DNA of 64,000 nucleotides from Streptomyces sp. SW4 (lineage in GTDB: Bacteria; Actinomycetota; Actinomycetes; Streptomycetales; Streptomycetaceae), in assembly GCA_003248315.1 (NCBI GenBank), contig QKWM01000004.1, positions 558,001 through 622,000 on the forward strand, in the 5' to 3' direction. Positions 10,151-20,855 of this stretch are shown here, piece by piece. The notes under the pieces are model-generated. The model searched no databases. It saw nothing but the letters and a program-made list of their open reading frames with translations, and had not been told where the DNA came from. The translations under genes and the position numbers were made by a program. Numbering within the stretch: position 1 is the stretch's first letter; every line of letters starts with the position of its first letter.

Positions 10151-11685
10151 TCAGGAGCCCTGCGGCTGGCGGGCCGCAGCCGTGGACAGCCGGGGGCCGG
10201 TGGGCAGGAACGCGGACCAGGCGGCGGGGATCGGCGCCGGGTCCACGTCGGCGTAGCCGAGGCGCGTCTGGGCCTGCTGGGCCTCCTGCTCCAGTTCCTT
10301 CTTCTCCTTCTCCGACATGCCGATCCCGGCGTCGTCGGTGGCGCTGTCCGCGTTGGACTGCAGGACGTAGCGCAGGCCGGTGTCGGTGACCAGGAAGACG
10401 GGGCCCGCCTTGGTCTGCGTGCCCTTGAACTGGCGGTAGAGCTGGCCGGAGCCGGGGGTGACGTAGGCGCTGGAGGAACCGGCGGGGAGGTCGGCCGGGA
10501 AGTCGGTGCCCGCCCAGGTGCTGAGGGTGGTGGTGCCCTTGCCGCTCACGCCGCGCAGGACGTTGCAGACGGTGTTGCGGCTGCCTTCGGCGGACGACGC
10601 CTCGTTGACCGCCTGGGGGGTGCCGGCCGGCCAGTCGTACTCGGTGCCGAAGGGCTTGCCCGGGACGATCGCGCCGGGGCTCGTCTCGAGCGCCTGGCCG
10701 GCCTGGCCGACCTGGGCGAGGTCCCGGCTGAACAGCAGCAGTTGGGCGACGAAGGCGGAGACCGGTGCGACCCGGTCGGGCAGTACGACGTAGTACTGCT
10801 CCTTGTTGTTGTCGAACGCCTTGAGCACGGTGCCGACCTTGTCGGCCGACGGCTCCAGCTGGCCGGGGCGTCGGCGGGTGCGCCGGGGGTGCCCTCGATC
10901 TCGGGGAAGGTGATCGGGTCCCCGTGGTGGAGGGTGGCGAGCCACTCGCGGGACACCCGCTGGGGCTCGCGTCCGGAGCCGACGACGGTACGCAGCAGCA
11001 GTTCCAGGTCGGAGCCGGTGTCCAGCTCGTCGATCCGGTACGCGGTGCCGCCCGAGTCGACGACGTAGCGCTTGCCGGCGGGGTCGGCCACGTAGAGCAG
11101 TTCGCCTCCGGTCAGCTTCTGCTTGCCCTCGGTCAGCTTCCGTTCGCGGTCGGCCAGGACCAGCGCCGCCTTCTGGATGGACCGGCCGCCGGCGCTCGGG
11201 CGTTCGCAGACGACCCACCGCTTGGCGGAGCCCGCCTCCTTGGCGTCCGGCAGGCGGTCGGGCGCGTAGGGGATGCCGATGGTGACGCCGTGCGGGATCT
11301 TGCCGCTGTCGAGGACCGACTCGCTGACGGTGACGACGTCCCCCTTGTTGGGGGCGAGGAGGAGCTTGGCGGACGCCATGTTGAGCACCGGGTGCAGCTG
11401 CACCTCGTCGCCGGTCTTCAGGACGACGTACCGGGTGGTCGACTTGCTGGCGATGATCACCTTCTCGTTGGGGGTGTCCCAGCCCTTGGGCGCGGTGGGC
11501 TTGAACATGCCCCAGGCGCCGAAGACCGCCATGATGACGACGCCGATGATGAGGCCGGGCACGACACCTCGCAGGGGGCGCGGGGCCCCTTCCTCCGAGC
11601 CGTGCGGGAACGACTGGACGAAGGCCGCGAGCAAGCGGCGCTTCGCGAAGGTGTAGGCGTTGAGCTGATCCCGCCGAGATGCCAT
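10151..11685 (-). CDS. eccB: EccB, ESX core membrane protein, one frameshift
   Basis: About 511 residues. Start MASRRDQLNAYTFAKRR at ATG 11685; the cytoplasmic N-terminus SRRDQLNAY is typical of EccB. One membrane helix (VVPGLIIGVVIMAVFGAWGM, about residues 43-62), then a large extracytoplasmic part with repeats such as KSTTRYVVLKTGD. The known family architecture has six periplasmic repeat lobes. The break near 10872 is fixed by adding one C to a C4 run, giving GQLEPSADKVG. Cys in VVCERP and NTVCNVLRG may pair. EccB spans the membrane with EccC, EccD and EccE. Upstream 11686-11903 is a divergent control region shared with eccE. Confidence 0.93.
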
Positions 11686-11824
11686 AGGTGCGTGTCTCTC
11701 CCCGTGTCCCGCCCGTGTCCGCCTGGATCCCGCCTGGGCGGCGCCGGGGATCGCCGTCCCCCGCCCGCCGTTGTCAGACGCGGCCCCTACTATGCCTGGT
11801 GTGAGGAGCGACCGGCGGAGCGGG

Positions 11825-11830
11825 TAGGGT
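11825..11830 (+). promoter_or_regulatory. eccE: Possible -10 box for eccE
   Basis: TAGGGT, 74 bases before the eccE start, fits the Streptomyces TANNNT -10 pattern. No good -35 is seen 16-19 bases upstream, so this is weak. The whole 11686-11903 gap separates divergent eccB and eccE. Confidence 0.25.
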
Positions 11831-11903
11831 GCCTGGGCCCTGTGCGGCCTGGTGCCCGGGCTGGAATTCCCGTGAGTTGTGAGCAAATTGGGGGGATGGA
11901 GTG

Positions 11904-13244
11904 ATGGCTTCCGGAACGCGGACCTCGCGCCGTGACCGGACCCGGGCGCGCGGCTCCGCCGGGCCCGGGTCGCGTGCGGCGCGACAGCCGTCCGCGCGGG
12001 GCGGCCTCCATCTCAAGGTGCGTACGGGCGGACCGGGGGCGTTCCGGCTGCAACGGGTCGTGCTGGTGGAGCTCGCGGCCGCCGTCCTCCTCGTCGGCTG
12101 GGTGATCGGCACCCTGGCGCTGGTGCCGGCCGGCGTCGTCGCCGCCGCGCTCGTGGTGGTGGCGTTCGCGCGCCGCCGGGGCCGCTCCCTGCCCGAGTGG
12201 GTCGCCACGGCGCGCGCGCTGCGAGCCCGCCAGAAGCGCGCCGCCGGCCTGGAGATCCCGCCCGGCACCGAACCGGGGCTCGCGCCGGCCGTGGAGTGCG
12301 ACCCGACCCTGCGCACGTACGCGTACGGCGGTCGTGAGCGGCGTCCCGTCGGGCTCGTCGGCGACGGGACGTTCGTCACCGCCGTGGTCCAGGTGGAGGC
12401 GGACGCCACCGCCCTGCGTGCCGAGCGCGGCCGGCGGCCGCTGCCGCTGGCCCTGGTGCGGGACGCGCTCGAGGTGGACGGCATCCGGCTGGAGTCGGCG
12501 CAGGTCGTGCTGCACACGCAGCCCGCGCCGGCCCTGCACCTGCCGCGGCAGTCCGTCGCCGTCAGCAACTACGCGCCGCTGCAGGAGCAGACCGGCGCGC
12601 CGGCGGTCCGCATCACGTGGATCGCACTGAAGCTCACTCCGGAGCTGTGCCCGGAGGCCGTGGCGGCCCGGGGCGGCGGCCTCGTCGGGGCGCAGAAGTG
12701 CGTCGTGCGCACCGCCGACCATCTCGTCAGCCGGCTCACCGGTGCCGGGTTCCGTGCCACGGTGCTCGACGAGGAGGAGCTGACCTCGGCCATCGCCACC
12801 TCGGCCTGTGCCAACCCGCTGGTGACGGCGGAGGCCGGACGGGCGAGCCGGCAGGAGCGGCGCACCGAGGAGTCCGGCCGCAGCTGGCGCTGCGACAACC
12901 GCAGGCACACCACGTACTGGATCCGCAGATGGCCCCAGCTGGGCGGTGACCGGGGCGCCTCGCTGCCCCAGTTCGTCGCGCTCATCACGGCGATACCGGC
13001 GCTCGCCACCACCGTCAGTCTCACCCTCGCGCGCGGGGACGGGCAGGACCTGTCGCTGCGCGGCCACCTCCGGGTCACCGGGCGCAGCGCCGAGGAACTC
13101 ACCGCGGCACGGCGCGCGCTGGAGGGCGCGGCGCGCGAGGCGGGCGCGGCCCTGACCCGGCTGGACCGGGAGCAACTGCCCGGTGTACTCGCCACTCTGC
13201 CCTCGGAGGTGTTCGGTGACGGCCATGACGACGCGCGCCGCTGA
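11904..13244 (+). CDS. eccE: EccE-family ESX membrane protein
   Basis: Intact 446-residue protein. ATG 11904 is preferred over GTG 11901 because GGGGGGATGG sits 5-12 bases upstream. A basic, Arg/Ser-rich N-terminus of about 45 residues is followed by two membrane helices (VLVELAAAVLLVGWVIGTLAL and VPAGVVAAALVVVAFARRR, residues 49-88), then a soluble domain of about 350 residues. The layout and phrases such as GVGDGTFVTAVVQVE-like GLVGDGTFVTAV match EccE, the peripheral subunit of the ESX membrane complex. It overlaps the following gene by 20 bases and is divergent from eccB-mycP, as in other Streptomyces ESX loci. Confidence 0.85.
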   Translation: MASGTRTSRRDRTRARGSAGPGSRAARQPSARGGLHLKVRTGGPGAFRLQRVVLVELAAAVLLVGWVIGTLALVPAGVVAAALVVVAFARRRGRSLPEWVATARALRARQKRAAGLEIPPGTEPGLAPAVECDPTLRTYAYGGRERRPVGLVGDGTFVTAVVQVEADATALRAERGRRPLPLALVRDALEVDGIRLESAQVVLHTQPAPALHLPRQSVAVSNYAPLQEQTGAPAVRITWIALKLTPELCPEAVAARGGGLVGAQKCVVRTADHLVSRLTGAGFRATVLDEEELTSAIATSACANPLVTAEAGRASRQERRTEESGRSWRCDNRRHTTYWIRRWPQLGGDRGASLPQFVALITAIPALATTVSLTLARGDGQDLSLRGHLRVTGRSAEELTAARRALEGAAREAGAALTRLDREQLPGVLATLPSEVFGDGHDDARR

Positions 13245-14051
13245 CGGTCCCGGTGCGGCGGGCGCACCCGGAGCGTCGCGAGCACCGCAGGGCCCGCAGG
13301 CGCCGGGGGACGACGGGTCGGCCCGGTCGGCCGGCCGGCGGGCCCACGAGCTGCTGCGCAGCGGCTTCGGGCTGCTCGGCCCGCGGCACGGGCGGCACAC
13401 GCTCTCGGCGGAGGATCTGGACACGCTGACGCTGCCCATCGGTGACGACGGCGTCGTCATCGGCGTGGACGCCGAGGGACAGCCCGCCGTACTGGGGCTG
13501 AACCGGCCCACGCCGTACGAGGTGGTGCTCATCGGCGGTCTGTGGACGGCGCAGGTGTTCGCGCTGCGGGCCGCGGCGACCGGTGCGCGCGTGGCCGTGG
13601 AGACCGGGCGGGCGCACGCCTGGTCGCAGATGGTGCACGCCATGGGCGGCGGGCAGAACGGGCTCGCGGTGTACGACGTGGGGCGCGTGCCGCCGCTGGG
13701 CGCCTCGGCGGGCACGCCGGTGCTGGTGGTGCGGGACTGCGGGATGCGGCCGCCCCGGGGCGGGTGGTCTCCGGGCCCTGGCGGTCGGTGCTGACGCTGC
13801 TGCCGTATCTGAGCCCGGTGGCGCCCCGGCTGGTCCGGCAGGCGCGGCTGGTGGGCGTGCAGCGGATCTCGCCCGACGAGGCCGCGGAGCTGGGCCGGAC
13901 GATGGCGCTGCCCAGGGCCGACGTGGAGTCCCTGCCGACCCTCGCCGACGGCGTCACCCTCTGGTGCGCCGACCGGGACCGGCAGTACGTGATGACCCAG
14001 CCGACCGACGCGGAGGTCGGGCTGCTCGGTACGCCGCGGCGGATGGACTGA
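13225..14051 (+). CDS. Conserved T7SS-locus protein of unknown function, one frameshift
   Basis: About 275 residues beginning MTTRAADGPGAAGAP at ATG 13225, inside the end of eccE. Residues 1-40 are low-complexity; the rest is a compact alpha/beta domain containing TLTLPIGDDGVVIGVD, YEVVLIGGLWTAQVFALRAA and a C-terminal TLWCADRDRQYVMTQP. One break near 13762 in a CCCCGGGG tract; after it the frame reads VVSGPWRSVLTLLPYLSP. No membrane helix or signal. The Rossmann-like strand-helix order in the middle (VVLIGG then ARVAVETGR) hints at a nucleotide-fold remnant without a P-loop. I recall this gene between eccE and the ParA-like ATPase in Streptomyces, but no function is known to me. Confidence 0.7.
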
Positions 14052-14354
14052 CGGGACTGCGGGACGGTCCGTCCGAATTCGCCCGGGTAGGCGGCGAAAC
14101 GTCACCGGATTTGGCCGGGTGGTGATGGCGAACGTCGGGGCGCACAGGGGGGCGGGGCCTGACGGGTTCGCGCAACTCGTGATTAGGCTGGTGCCGGGCG
14201 CGACGTCAGAACCCGTGGAGTGGGCGTCGGCGTCCTACGGGGAGGGCCGGGAATCGGACGACCTCGTTTCATTCTCGAACACGCCCGGACAACGTCGAAC
14301 GGCAATCGATCGCCCCGGCACGCTTGAGGGTGCTCGACCACACCAGGAGGAACT
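14052..14354. other. Intergenic leader before the EspI-like gene
   Basis: 303 bases without a gene. It holds a candidate promoter (14159-14189) and the AGGAGG ribosome site at 14345-14350. Nothing else recognisable. Confidence 0.6.
14159..14189 (+). promoter_or_regulatory. Candidate promoter for the EspI-like ATPase gene
   Basis: CTGACG (14159-14164) and TAGGCT (14184-14189), 19 bases apart; both boxes are close to the Streptomyces vegetative consensus but the spacing is long. The coding start is 166 bases downstream. Confidence 0.4.
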
Positions 14355-17300
14355 GTGAGCAGCGATCGGGACGGGATCCGCGGGGGCTGGGCGACACCCG
14401 GCGATGACCAGCCCGACGCGGAGTCGGCCGTCGAGGCGACCGGCGAGTTCACCATCGACTACGCACCGCCCGCCTGGTACACGCAGAACGCGGGGGCGGT
14501 GCCGGGCAGGGCGGTGGGGCTCCCGAGGTGCCCAAGCTGCCCGCCGACAGCGGGTTCGAGCCGCAGGCCGCCCCTGCGCCGGCCGTGCCGCCGTCCCCTC
14601 CGGCCGTGCCCACGACCCCTCCCGCCGTGCCGGCGCCGTCCGCGGACGGCTTCCCGTTGCAGAGGCCCGCTGCCGCTCCGGACGACGCGGAGCAGAAGTC
14701 CGCGGAGGGGCCGGGCCGCGAGGACACCGGGGGAACCGGGACCGCCGCCCCGGCCGAGACGGGTGTGCGCGCGGCCGACCCGGCGCCCGAGCCCGAGCCC
14801 CGGCCGGACAACGGTGACCTGGAGAGCGGGGCCACCATGCGGTTCTCCGCCGTGGCGCTGAAGCGGGAGATCGCGGAGCGTGCGGAGGCGGAGGCGGCGA
14901 GGGCCGCCTCCGCCGAGGACGCGGGGTCCGCCGGTGACGCCGGGCAGGGTGAGGCGGGCGCCGGTACCGGCGCTGCCGACGACGCCGGTGACCGTGACGG
15001 CGACCGGGCCCACGGCGCCACCGACGCGGCCGCCGGCACCGACGCCGGCACCGACGCCGGCTCCGGCAACGACGCCGGGTCCGCCACCGGGTCCGCCGTC
15101 GACGGCACGGCCGGTACGTCCTCCCCCGACGGGACTCCGGCCGACGTCCCGGCGGCGACGCGACGCAGGGCACGTCCGCCGCGGCAGGGCCGGCCGATGC
15201 CGGGGCCACCTCGGAGGGGGCCGAGTCGGAGGCGGAGGCGTCGTCCGGCGCGTCCGCCACCGGTGACGCCCCGGCCGAGGGTGCGGCGGACGGCGAGTCC
15301 GAGGGCGCCGCCGGGGCCGACTCCGACGGCGGGTCCGCCGGTGACTCCGCCGCCGGTGACTCCCCGCCAGTGACTCCCCCGCCGGTGACTCCTCCGCCGA
15401 GTCCGGCGCCCCGCAGGACGCCGCCGCTGCCCCGGCCGACGCGCCGCCCGCCTGGACCGCCCCCGCGCCGGGGCCGCAGGCAGGGCTGCCGCCGTTGCCG
15501 CCGTCGTACCAGCCGGCCGCTCCCGCGCCGGCGGACCAGTGGCCCGCGCAGCCGCAGCCGCAGCCGGCCGCCCAACCGCCGTTCTCCGGCCGGCCCCAGC
15601 CCCCGCCCAGCCGCAGCCGCAGCCGCAGGCTCCGGTCACTCCGCAGCAGCCGTCGGTGCCTCCGCAGCAGCCGCAGGCGCCCTTCCAGCCGCAGGCGCCC
15701 CAGCCCGCGCCCGCCGCGTGGAACCAGCCCAGCGCGCCCCCGCAGCAGCCGGCTCCCGCGCAGCCCGCGCCCCAGGCCGGTTACGGCTTCCCGCCCGCCG
15801 ACGCCGCGCAGCCCGCAGCCCCGCAGCCCCCCGCCCCGCACCCGGCCACCGGCCCCACCGCGCCGGACGCGGCCGCCGCGGCCGGCGGATACGGCTTCCC
15901 CCAGCCGCCCCTCCCGCCGCAGCAGGGCCAGCCGAACCACCAGGGCCACCCGGGCCACCAGGGCCAGCACCCCGGCCAGGGACAGGGCCAGCCGAACCAC
16001 CAGGGCCAGGCGCCCCTCCCCAGCCGCACCAGGCGCCGCCCGTCGACCCGCGGACCGGGGCCGCCTGGCCGCAGCCGATGCAGCACGACCAGCGTCAGCC
16101 GACCAACCCTGGTGCCGCGCCGCTCGGTTACACCGCGGCCGTGGAACTGTCCTCCGACCGGCTGCTCAACAACAAGAAGCAGAAGGCGAAGAGCAGCCGC
16201 CCCGCGGCCGGCGGCGGCCGGTTCAAGCTGGGCGGGAAGAAGGAGGAGGCCGAGCGGCAGCGGAAGCTGGAGCTGATCCGCACGCCCGTGCTGTCCTGCT
16301 ACCGGATCGCCGTCATCAGCCTCAAGGGCGGTGTGGGCAAGACGACCACCACCACCGCCCTCGGCTCCACGCTCGCCACCGAACGGCAGGACAAGATCCT
16401 CGCCATCGACGCCAACCCGGACGCGGGCACCCTCGGGCGGCGCGTCCGGCGTGAGACCGGGGCCACCATCCGGGACCTCGTCCAGGCGATCCCGTACCTC
16501 AACTCCTACATGGACATCCGGCGCTTCACCTCGCAGGCGCCCTCCGGTCTGGAGATCATCGCCAACGACGTCGACCCGGCCGTGTCCACGACGTTCAACG
16601 ACGAGGACTACCGGCGTGCGATCGACGTGCTGGGGCAGCAGTACCCGATCATCCTGACCGACTCCGGTACCGGTCTGCTGTACAGCGCCATGCGCGGGGT
16701 GCTCGACCTCGCCGACCAGCTCATCATCATCTCGACGCCGTCGGTGGACGGTGCCAGCAGTGCCAGTACGACGCTGGACTGGCTGTCCGCGCACGGGTAC
16801 GCCGATCTCGTCGCCCGGTCCCTCACCGTCATCTCCGGTGTCCGCGAGACCGGCAAGATGATCAAGGTCGAGGACATCGTGGCGCACTTCCAGACCCGGT
16901 GCCGGGGCGTGGTCGTCGTGCCGTTCGACGAGCATCTGGCCGCCGGTGCGGAGGTCGACCTCGACATGATGCGGCCCAAGGTGCGGGAGGCGTACTTCAA
17001 CCTCGCGGCCCTGGTCGCCGAGGACTTCACCCGGCACCAGCAGATGCACGGCCTGTGGACGTCCGACGGCAACCCGCCGCCGGTCGCCGCCCCGCCGATG
17101 CCGGGCCAGCCGCTCCCCGGCCAGCCGATGCCCGGGCAGCCCGTGCCGGGTCAGCCCATGCCGGGGCAGGCCGCGCCTCCCCAGCAGCCGGGCCAGCCGA
17201 TGCCCGGCCAGCCCATGCCCGGCCAGCCCGCCCCCTACGGTCAGCCGCCCCAGCAGGCCCCCACCCCGGTCAGCCGATGCCGGGCCAGCCCTACGCCCAG

Positions 17301-17517
17301 CCCGCGCAGCCTGGCCACCCGCGCAGCCCGGCCAGCCCGGCCAGCCGCCGTACCCGCACCCGGGCCAGCCGGGGCAGCCGGCCCAGCCGCAGCCCCCGGG
17401 GCAGCCGGGCCCCCGCAGCCGGGCCAGCCGCAGCACCCCGGCTACGGCTACCCGCAGCCGAGCGGGCCCGACCAGCCCGGCGGCCCGACCCCGCCGCCCC
17501 CTCCCCCGCAGTCGTAA
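14355..17517 (+). CDS. EspI-like ParA/MinD-family ATPase with disordered tails, several frameshifts
   Basis: GTG 14355 follows a perfect AGGAGG. The product is about 1,055 residues. Residues 1-590 are low-complexity Ala/Pro/Asp/Gln-rich sequence. Next is a basic KKQKAKSS region, then a ParA/MinD domain (bases 16290-17060) with [20 protein letters not shown] (deviant Walker A), [14 protein letters not shown], and [16 protein letters not shown]. The tail contains a run of [13 protein letters not shown] repeats (17099-17240). Mycobacterial EspI has the same plan: a Pro-rich N-terminus and a ParA-like C-terminal ATPase, and regulates ESX-1 when ATP is low. At least five one-base slips lie in the repetitive parts, none inside the ATPase core. 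Ends with TAA at 17515-17517. Confidence 0.82.
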
Positions 17518-17570
17518 CCGCCCGCGTCCCCTCCCCCCTCCCCCACACACCGGCTTCCACCGACCGTCAC

Positions 17571-17610
17571 GAGGCCCGCGCCCGATCCGATCCGATCCGG
17601 CGCGGGCCTC
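17571..17610 (+). terminator. Terminator after the EspI-like gene
   Basis: Perfect 12-bp stem GAGGCCCGCGCC / GGCGCGGGCCTC, 54 bases after the stop. The 16-base loop is itself built of CGATC repeats. The surrounding 17518-17903 gap also holds a tandem repeat and a promoter. Confidence 0.8.
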
Positions 17611-17654
17611 GCCGCGTCGTCCGGACCCCGGCCCGTCGCGTCCGTCGCCCGTCC

Positions 17655-17700
17655 GTCGCACGGACCGTCACGCGCCCGTCGCACGGACCGTCACGCGCCC
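17655..17700. repeat. 23-bp tandem duplication
   Basis: Two exact copies of a 23-bp unit beginning GTCGCACGGACCGTC (17655-17677 and 17678-17700), flanked by partial GTCGCCC copies on both sides. It lies between a terminator and the promoter of the peptide transporter operon. Confidence 0.85.
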
Positions 17701-17811
17701 GTCGCGCCCGTCGCCACGCCCTGGCCAGCGGCGCGTCACCGGTCTCGACCAATGGGCGCCACTCGCTCGCCAGTTCGCTGTTTCCGCAGGCCACAAGGGG
17801 TGCACGCACCG

Positions 17812-17840
17812 TTGACGGGTCGATACGCCACTGGTACACC
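17812..17840 (+). promoter_or_regulatory. Candidate promoter of the peptide ABC operon
   Basis: TTGACG (17812-17817), 17-base spacer, TACACC (17835-17840). The -35 is perfect for TTGACN; the -10 matches TA only. Start codon 64 bases downstream. Confidence 0.5.
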
Positions 17841-17903
17841 TGACCCACCCCTCTGACTGATCAACCCGTCCCACCCGTGCGAGCGACGACGCGAGGTCAC
17901 GAC

Positions 17904-19774
17904 ATGGACACGAACGATCAGTACGGCACACCTCCGTCCCCTGCCCCGCCCCTCTCCCCCGCCCGCTCCGTCGTCCTGGCCGGCGCGGCGGCGCTCACGC
18001 TCACCGCGGCTCTCGCGTCCCCGCTCCACCCGGCCCCGCAGCAGGCCCGGGCGGCCGACGACGGCAAGAAGGTGCTGACGGTCGCGGTGGCCCAGAGCGT
18101 CGACTCGCTCAGCCCGTTCCTGGCGGTGCGCCTGCTCAGTACGAGCATCCACCGGCTCACCTACGAGTACCTCACCAACTACGACCCCGAGGACAACCGC
18201 GTCATCCCGGGCCTGGCCACCCGGTGGGAGTCGTCGCCGGACAAGCTGACCTGGACGTACACGATCCGCTCGGACTCCATGTGGTCGGACGGCAAGCGGG
18301 CCACCGCCGAGGACGCGGCGTGGACGTTCAACACGATGATGACCGACGAGGGCGCGGCCACCGCCAACGGCAGCTTCGTCGCCAACTTCGAGAAGGTCAC
18401 CGCGCCGAGCCCGACGCAGCTGGTGATCAAGCTGAAGAAGCCGCAGGCGACGATGACGGCGCTGGACGTGCCGATCGTGCCGAAGCACGTGTGGGAGAAG
18501 GTCGACGACTACACGAAGTTCAACAACGACAAGGACTTCCCCGTCGTCGGCAACGGCCCCTTCGTCCTCACCGGCTACAAGGCCGACAGCCATGTGCGGC
18601 TGAAGGCCAACAAGAACTTCTGGCGCGGGGCGCCGAAGTTCGACGAACTGGTCTTCCGCTACTACAAGGACCAGGACGCGGCCGTGTCGGCGCTGCGCAA
18701 GGGCGAGGTGTCGTTCGTCGCCGGTTCACCGTCGCTGACGCCCGCTCAGGCGGCGTCGCTGAAGAGCGCCGGGAACATCCGCGTCAACGACGCGCCGGGC
18801 CGCCGCTTCTACGCGCTCGCCACCAACCCTGGCGCCAAGGCCCGCAACGGGCAGAAGATCGGGGACGGGCATCCGTCGCTGCTGGACCAGCGGGTGCGGC
18901 ACGCGCTGTTCCGGGCGGTGGACCGCAAGGCCATCATCGACAAGGTGTTCCAGGGGCACGCCGTCGAGGGCGCCGGCTACATCCCGCCGCGCTTCTCGCA
19001 GTACTTCTGGCAGCCGTCGCCCGGCCAGGAGCTGTCCCACGACCCGGCGGAGGCGGCCCGGCTGCTCGATCAGGCCGGTCTGCGGAAGAACGGCGACGGC
19101 AGGCGCGTCGGCAAGGACGGCAAGCCGATCACCTACCGGCTGCTGTGCCACGCCACCGACCCGAACGACAAGGCGATCGGCAAGTACCTCCAGGAGTGGT
19201 GGGGCGACCTCGGCATCGGCGTCACGCTCAACTGCCTGGACAACGTGACCGATCCCTGGCTGGCCGGCGAGTACGACCTGGCGTTCGACGGCTGGTCGGT
19301 CAATCCCGACCCCGACTTCGTGCTGTCCATCCACACCTGCGCGGCGCTCCCGGCGACCCGAAGGACACCGGCGCGACCGACAACTTCATCTGCGACAAGA
19401 CGTACGACGAGCTGTACGCCCGGCAGTTGGCCGAGTACGACCCGGCGAAACGGGCCGGCATCGTCAAGCAGATGCAGTCGCGGCTGTACGACCTCGGGTA
19501 CATGAACGTCATGGCGTATCCGAACGCGGTCGAGGCGTACCGCACGGACCAGATCGCGTCGATCACCACGATGCCGGCGAAGGCGGGCAACATCTACGGC
19601 CAGGACGGCTACTGGAGCTGGTGGTCGGCGGTGCCGGCGGACTCCGACGGGTCCTCGGGCGGGTCGTCGTCGGCCGGTGTGATCGCCGGCATCGCGGGCG
19701 GTGCCGTCCTCCTGGCGGCGATCGGCGTGTTCGTGGCGCTGCGGCGCCGGGCCACCGCCGAGGACCGTGAGTAG
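17904..19774 (+). CDS. Peptide ABC transporter substrate-binding protein with C-terminal anchor, one frameshift
   Basis: About 623 residues, SBP_bac_5 (OppA/DppA) family, binding oligopeptides outside the membrane. ATG 17904 (MDTNDQYGTPPSP) starts a Sec signal with hydrophobic core VVLAGAAALTLTAALAS cleaved near ARAADD; there is no lipobox Cys. Family landmarks: SLSPFLAVRLLS, YDPEDNRVIPGLATRWE, WTYTIRSDSMWSDG, GNGPFVLTGYK. After a break near 19352 (one G) the frame continues GDPKDTGATDNF to a Ser/Gly linker and the helix AGVIAGIAGGAVLLAAIGVF plus ALRRRA. The anchor replaces the usual lipid attachment. It overlaps dppB by 8 bases. Confidence 0.9.
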
Positions 19775-20855
19775 CGCGCGGGTGCCGACGTCCGCCGACA
19801 CGGAGTCCGGGCCGGCCGGGAAGGCGGGGGCGGGCGGGAAGGCGGGGACGGCCGGCCGCCGTGCCCGGGCCCGGACCGGGTCCGGGTACCCCCGGTACGT
19901 GGCGGGGAAGCTGGCCGGCGCGGCCGTGTCGCTGCTCGCCGTCCTCGTCACCAGCTTCTTCCTGTTCCGGCTGATCCCCGGCGACCCGGTGAAGTTCATG
20001 ACCGGCGGCCGTCAGGTGTCGGCCGAGCAACTGGCCGCCTACCGGGAGCAGTTCGGACTGGACCTGCCGCTGTGGCAGCAGTTCACCGACTACTGCGGCA
20101 AGGCCCTCACCGGCGACCTGGGGACGTCGTACCAGTTCAACGCGCCGGTGGTCGACAAGATCACCGAGGCGCTGCCGAACACGCTGCTGCTGACCGGGAC
20201 GGCTTTCGTGCTGTACACGGCGCTCGGCGTCTTCCTCGGTACGCGCGCGGCGTGGCGGCACGGACGGCTCGGCGACCGGCTGGGCACCGGCCTCGCGCTG
20301 ACGCTGTACTCGGTCCCGTCGTTCTGGCTCGGGCTGCTGCTGATCGTCACGCTGTCGGTGGGCATCGGCCCGCTGCCGGGGCTGTTCCCCACCGGCGGCA
20401 TGGAGTCGGGCGACACGGAGGGCTTCGGGTACGTCCTGGACGTGGCCCACCATCTGGTGCTGCCGGTGCTGACGCTGGTCGCCGTCGAGTACGGGCAGAC
20501 CCTGCTGGTGACACGGTCGGCGCTGCTGGACGAGATGGGCGGCGACTATCTCACCACCGCCCGCGCCAAGGGGCTGCGCGACGATCTCGTACGGCGCCGG
20601 CACGCCGTGCCGAACGCGCTGCTGCCGACCGTGACGCTGGTCTTCATCAACCTCGGCCGGACGGTGGCCGGGGTGATCCTGGTGGAGACGGTGTTCTCCT
20701 GGCCGGGGCTGGGCGGGCTGTTCTACCAGGCGCTCAGCGTGCCCGATCTGCCGCTGGTGCAGGGGCTGTTCTTCGTGTTCGCGGCGGCGGTGATCCTGAT
20801 GAACACGCTCGCCGACCTGATCTACCCGCTGCTCGACCCCAGGGTGGGCCGATGA
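19767..20855 (+). CDS. dppB: Peptide ABC transporter permease (DppB-like)
   Basis: Intact 362-residue permease. GTG 19767 overlaps the upstream TAG; the alternative start at 19701 lies inside the binding-protein gene. A basic 45-residue leader is followed by about six membrane helices, the first being LAGAAVSLLAVLVTSFFLFRL with the LIPGDP motif typical of DppB/OppB. The cytoplasmic EAA loop is EMGGDYLTTARAKGLRD, which contacts the ATPase subunits. It imports peptides with its partner DppC, whose start overlaps the stop as ATGA. Confidence 0.92.
   Translation: MSSARVPTSADTESGPAGKAGAGGKAGTAGRRARARTGSGYPRYVAGKLAGAAVSLLAVLVTSFFLFRLIPGDPVKFMTGGRQVSAEQLAAYREQFGLDLPLWQQFTDYCGKALTGDLGTSYQFNAPVVDKITEALPNTLLLTGTAFVLYTALGVFLGTRAAWRHGRLGDRLGTGLALTLYSVPSFWLGLLLIVTLSVGIGPLPGLFPTGGMESGDTEGFGYVLDVAHHLVLPVLTLVAVEYGQTLLVTRSALLDEMGGDYLTTARAKGLRDDLVRRRHAVPNALLPTVTLVFINLGRTVAGVILVETVFSWPGLGGLFYQALSVPDLPLVQGLFFVFAAAVILMNTLADLIYPLLDPRVGR

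Noticed and set aside
17099..17240. Regular short repeats that might be a CRISPR-like or satellite array
   Set aside because: They encode in-frame PGQPMPGQP repeats of the EspI-like protein and have no unique spacers.
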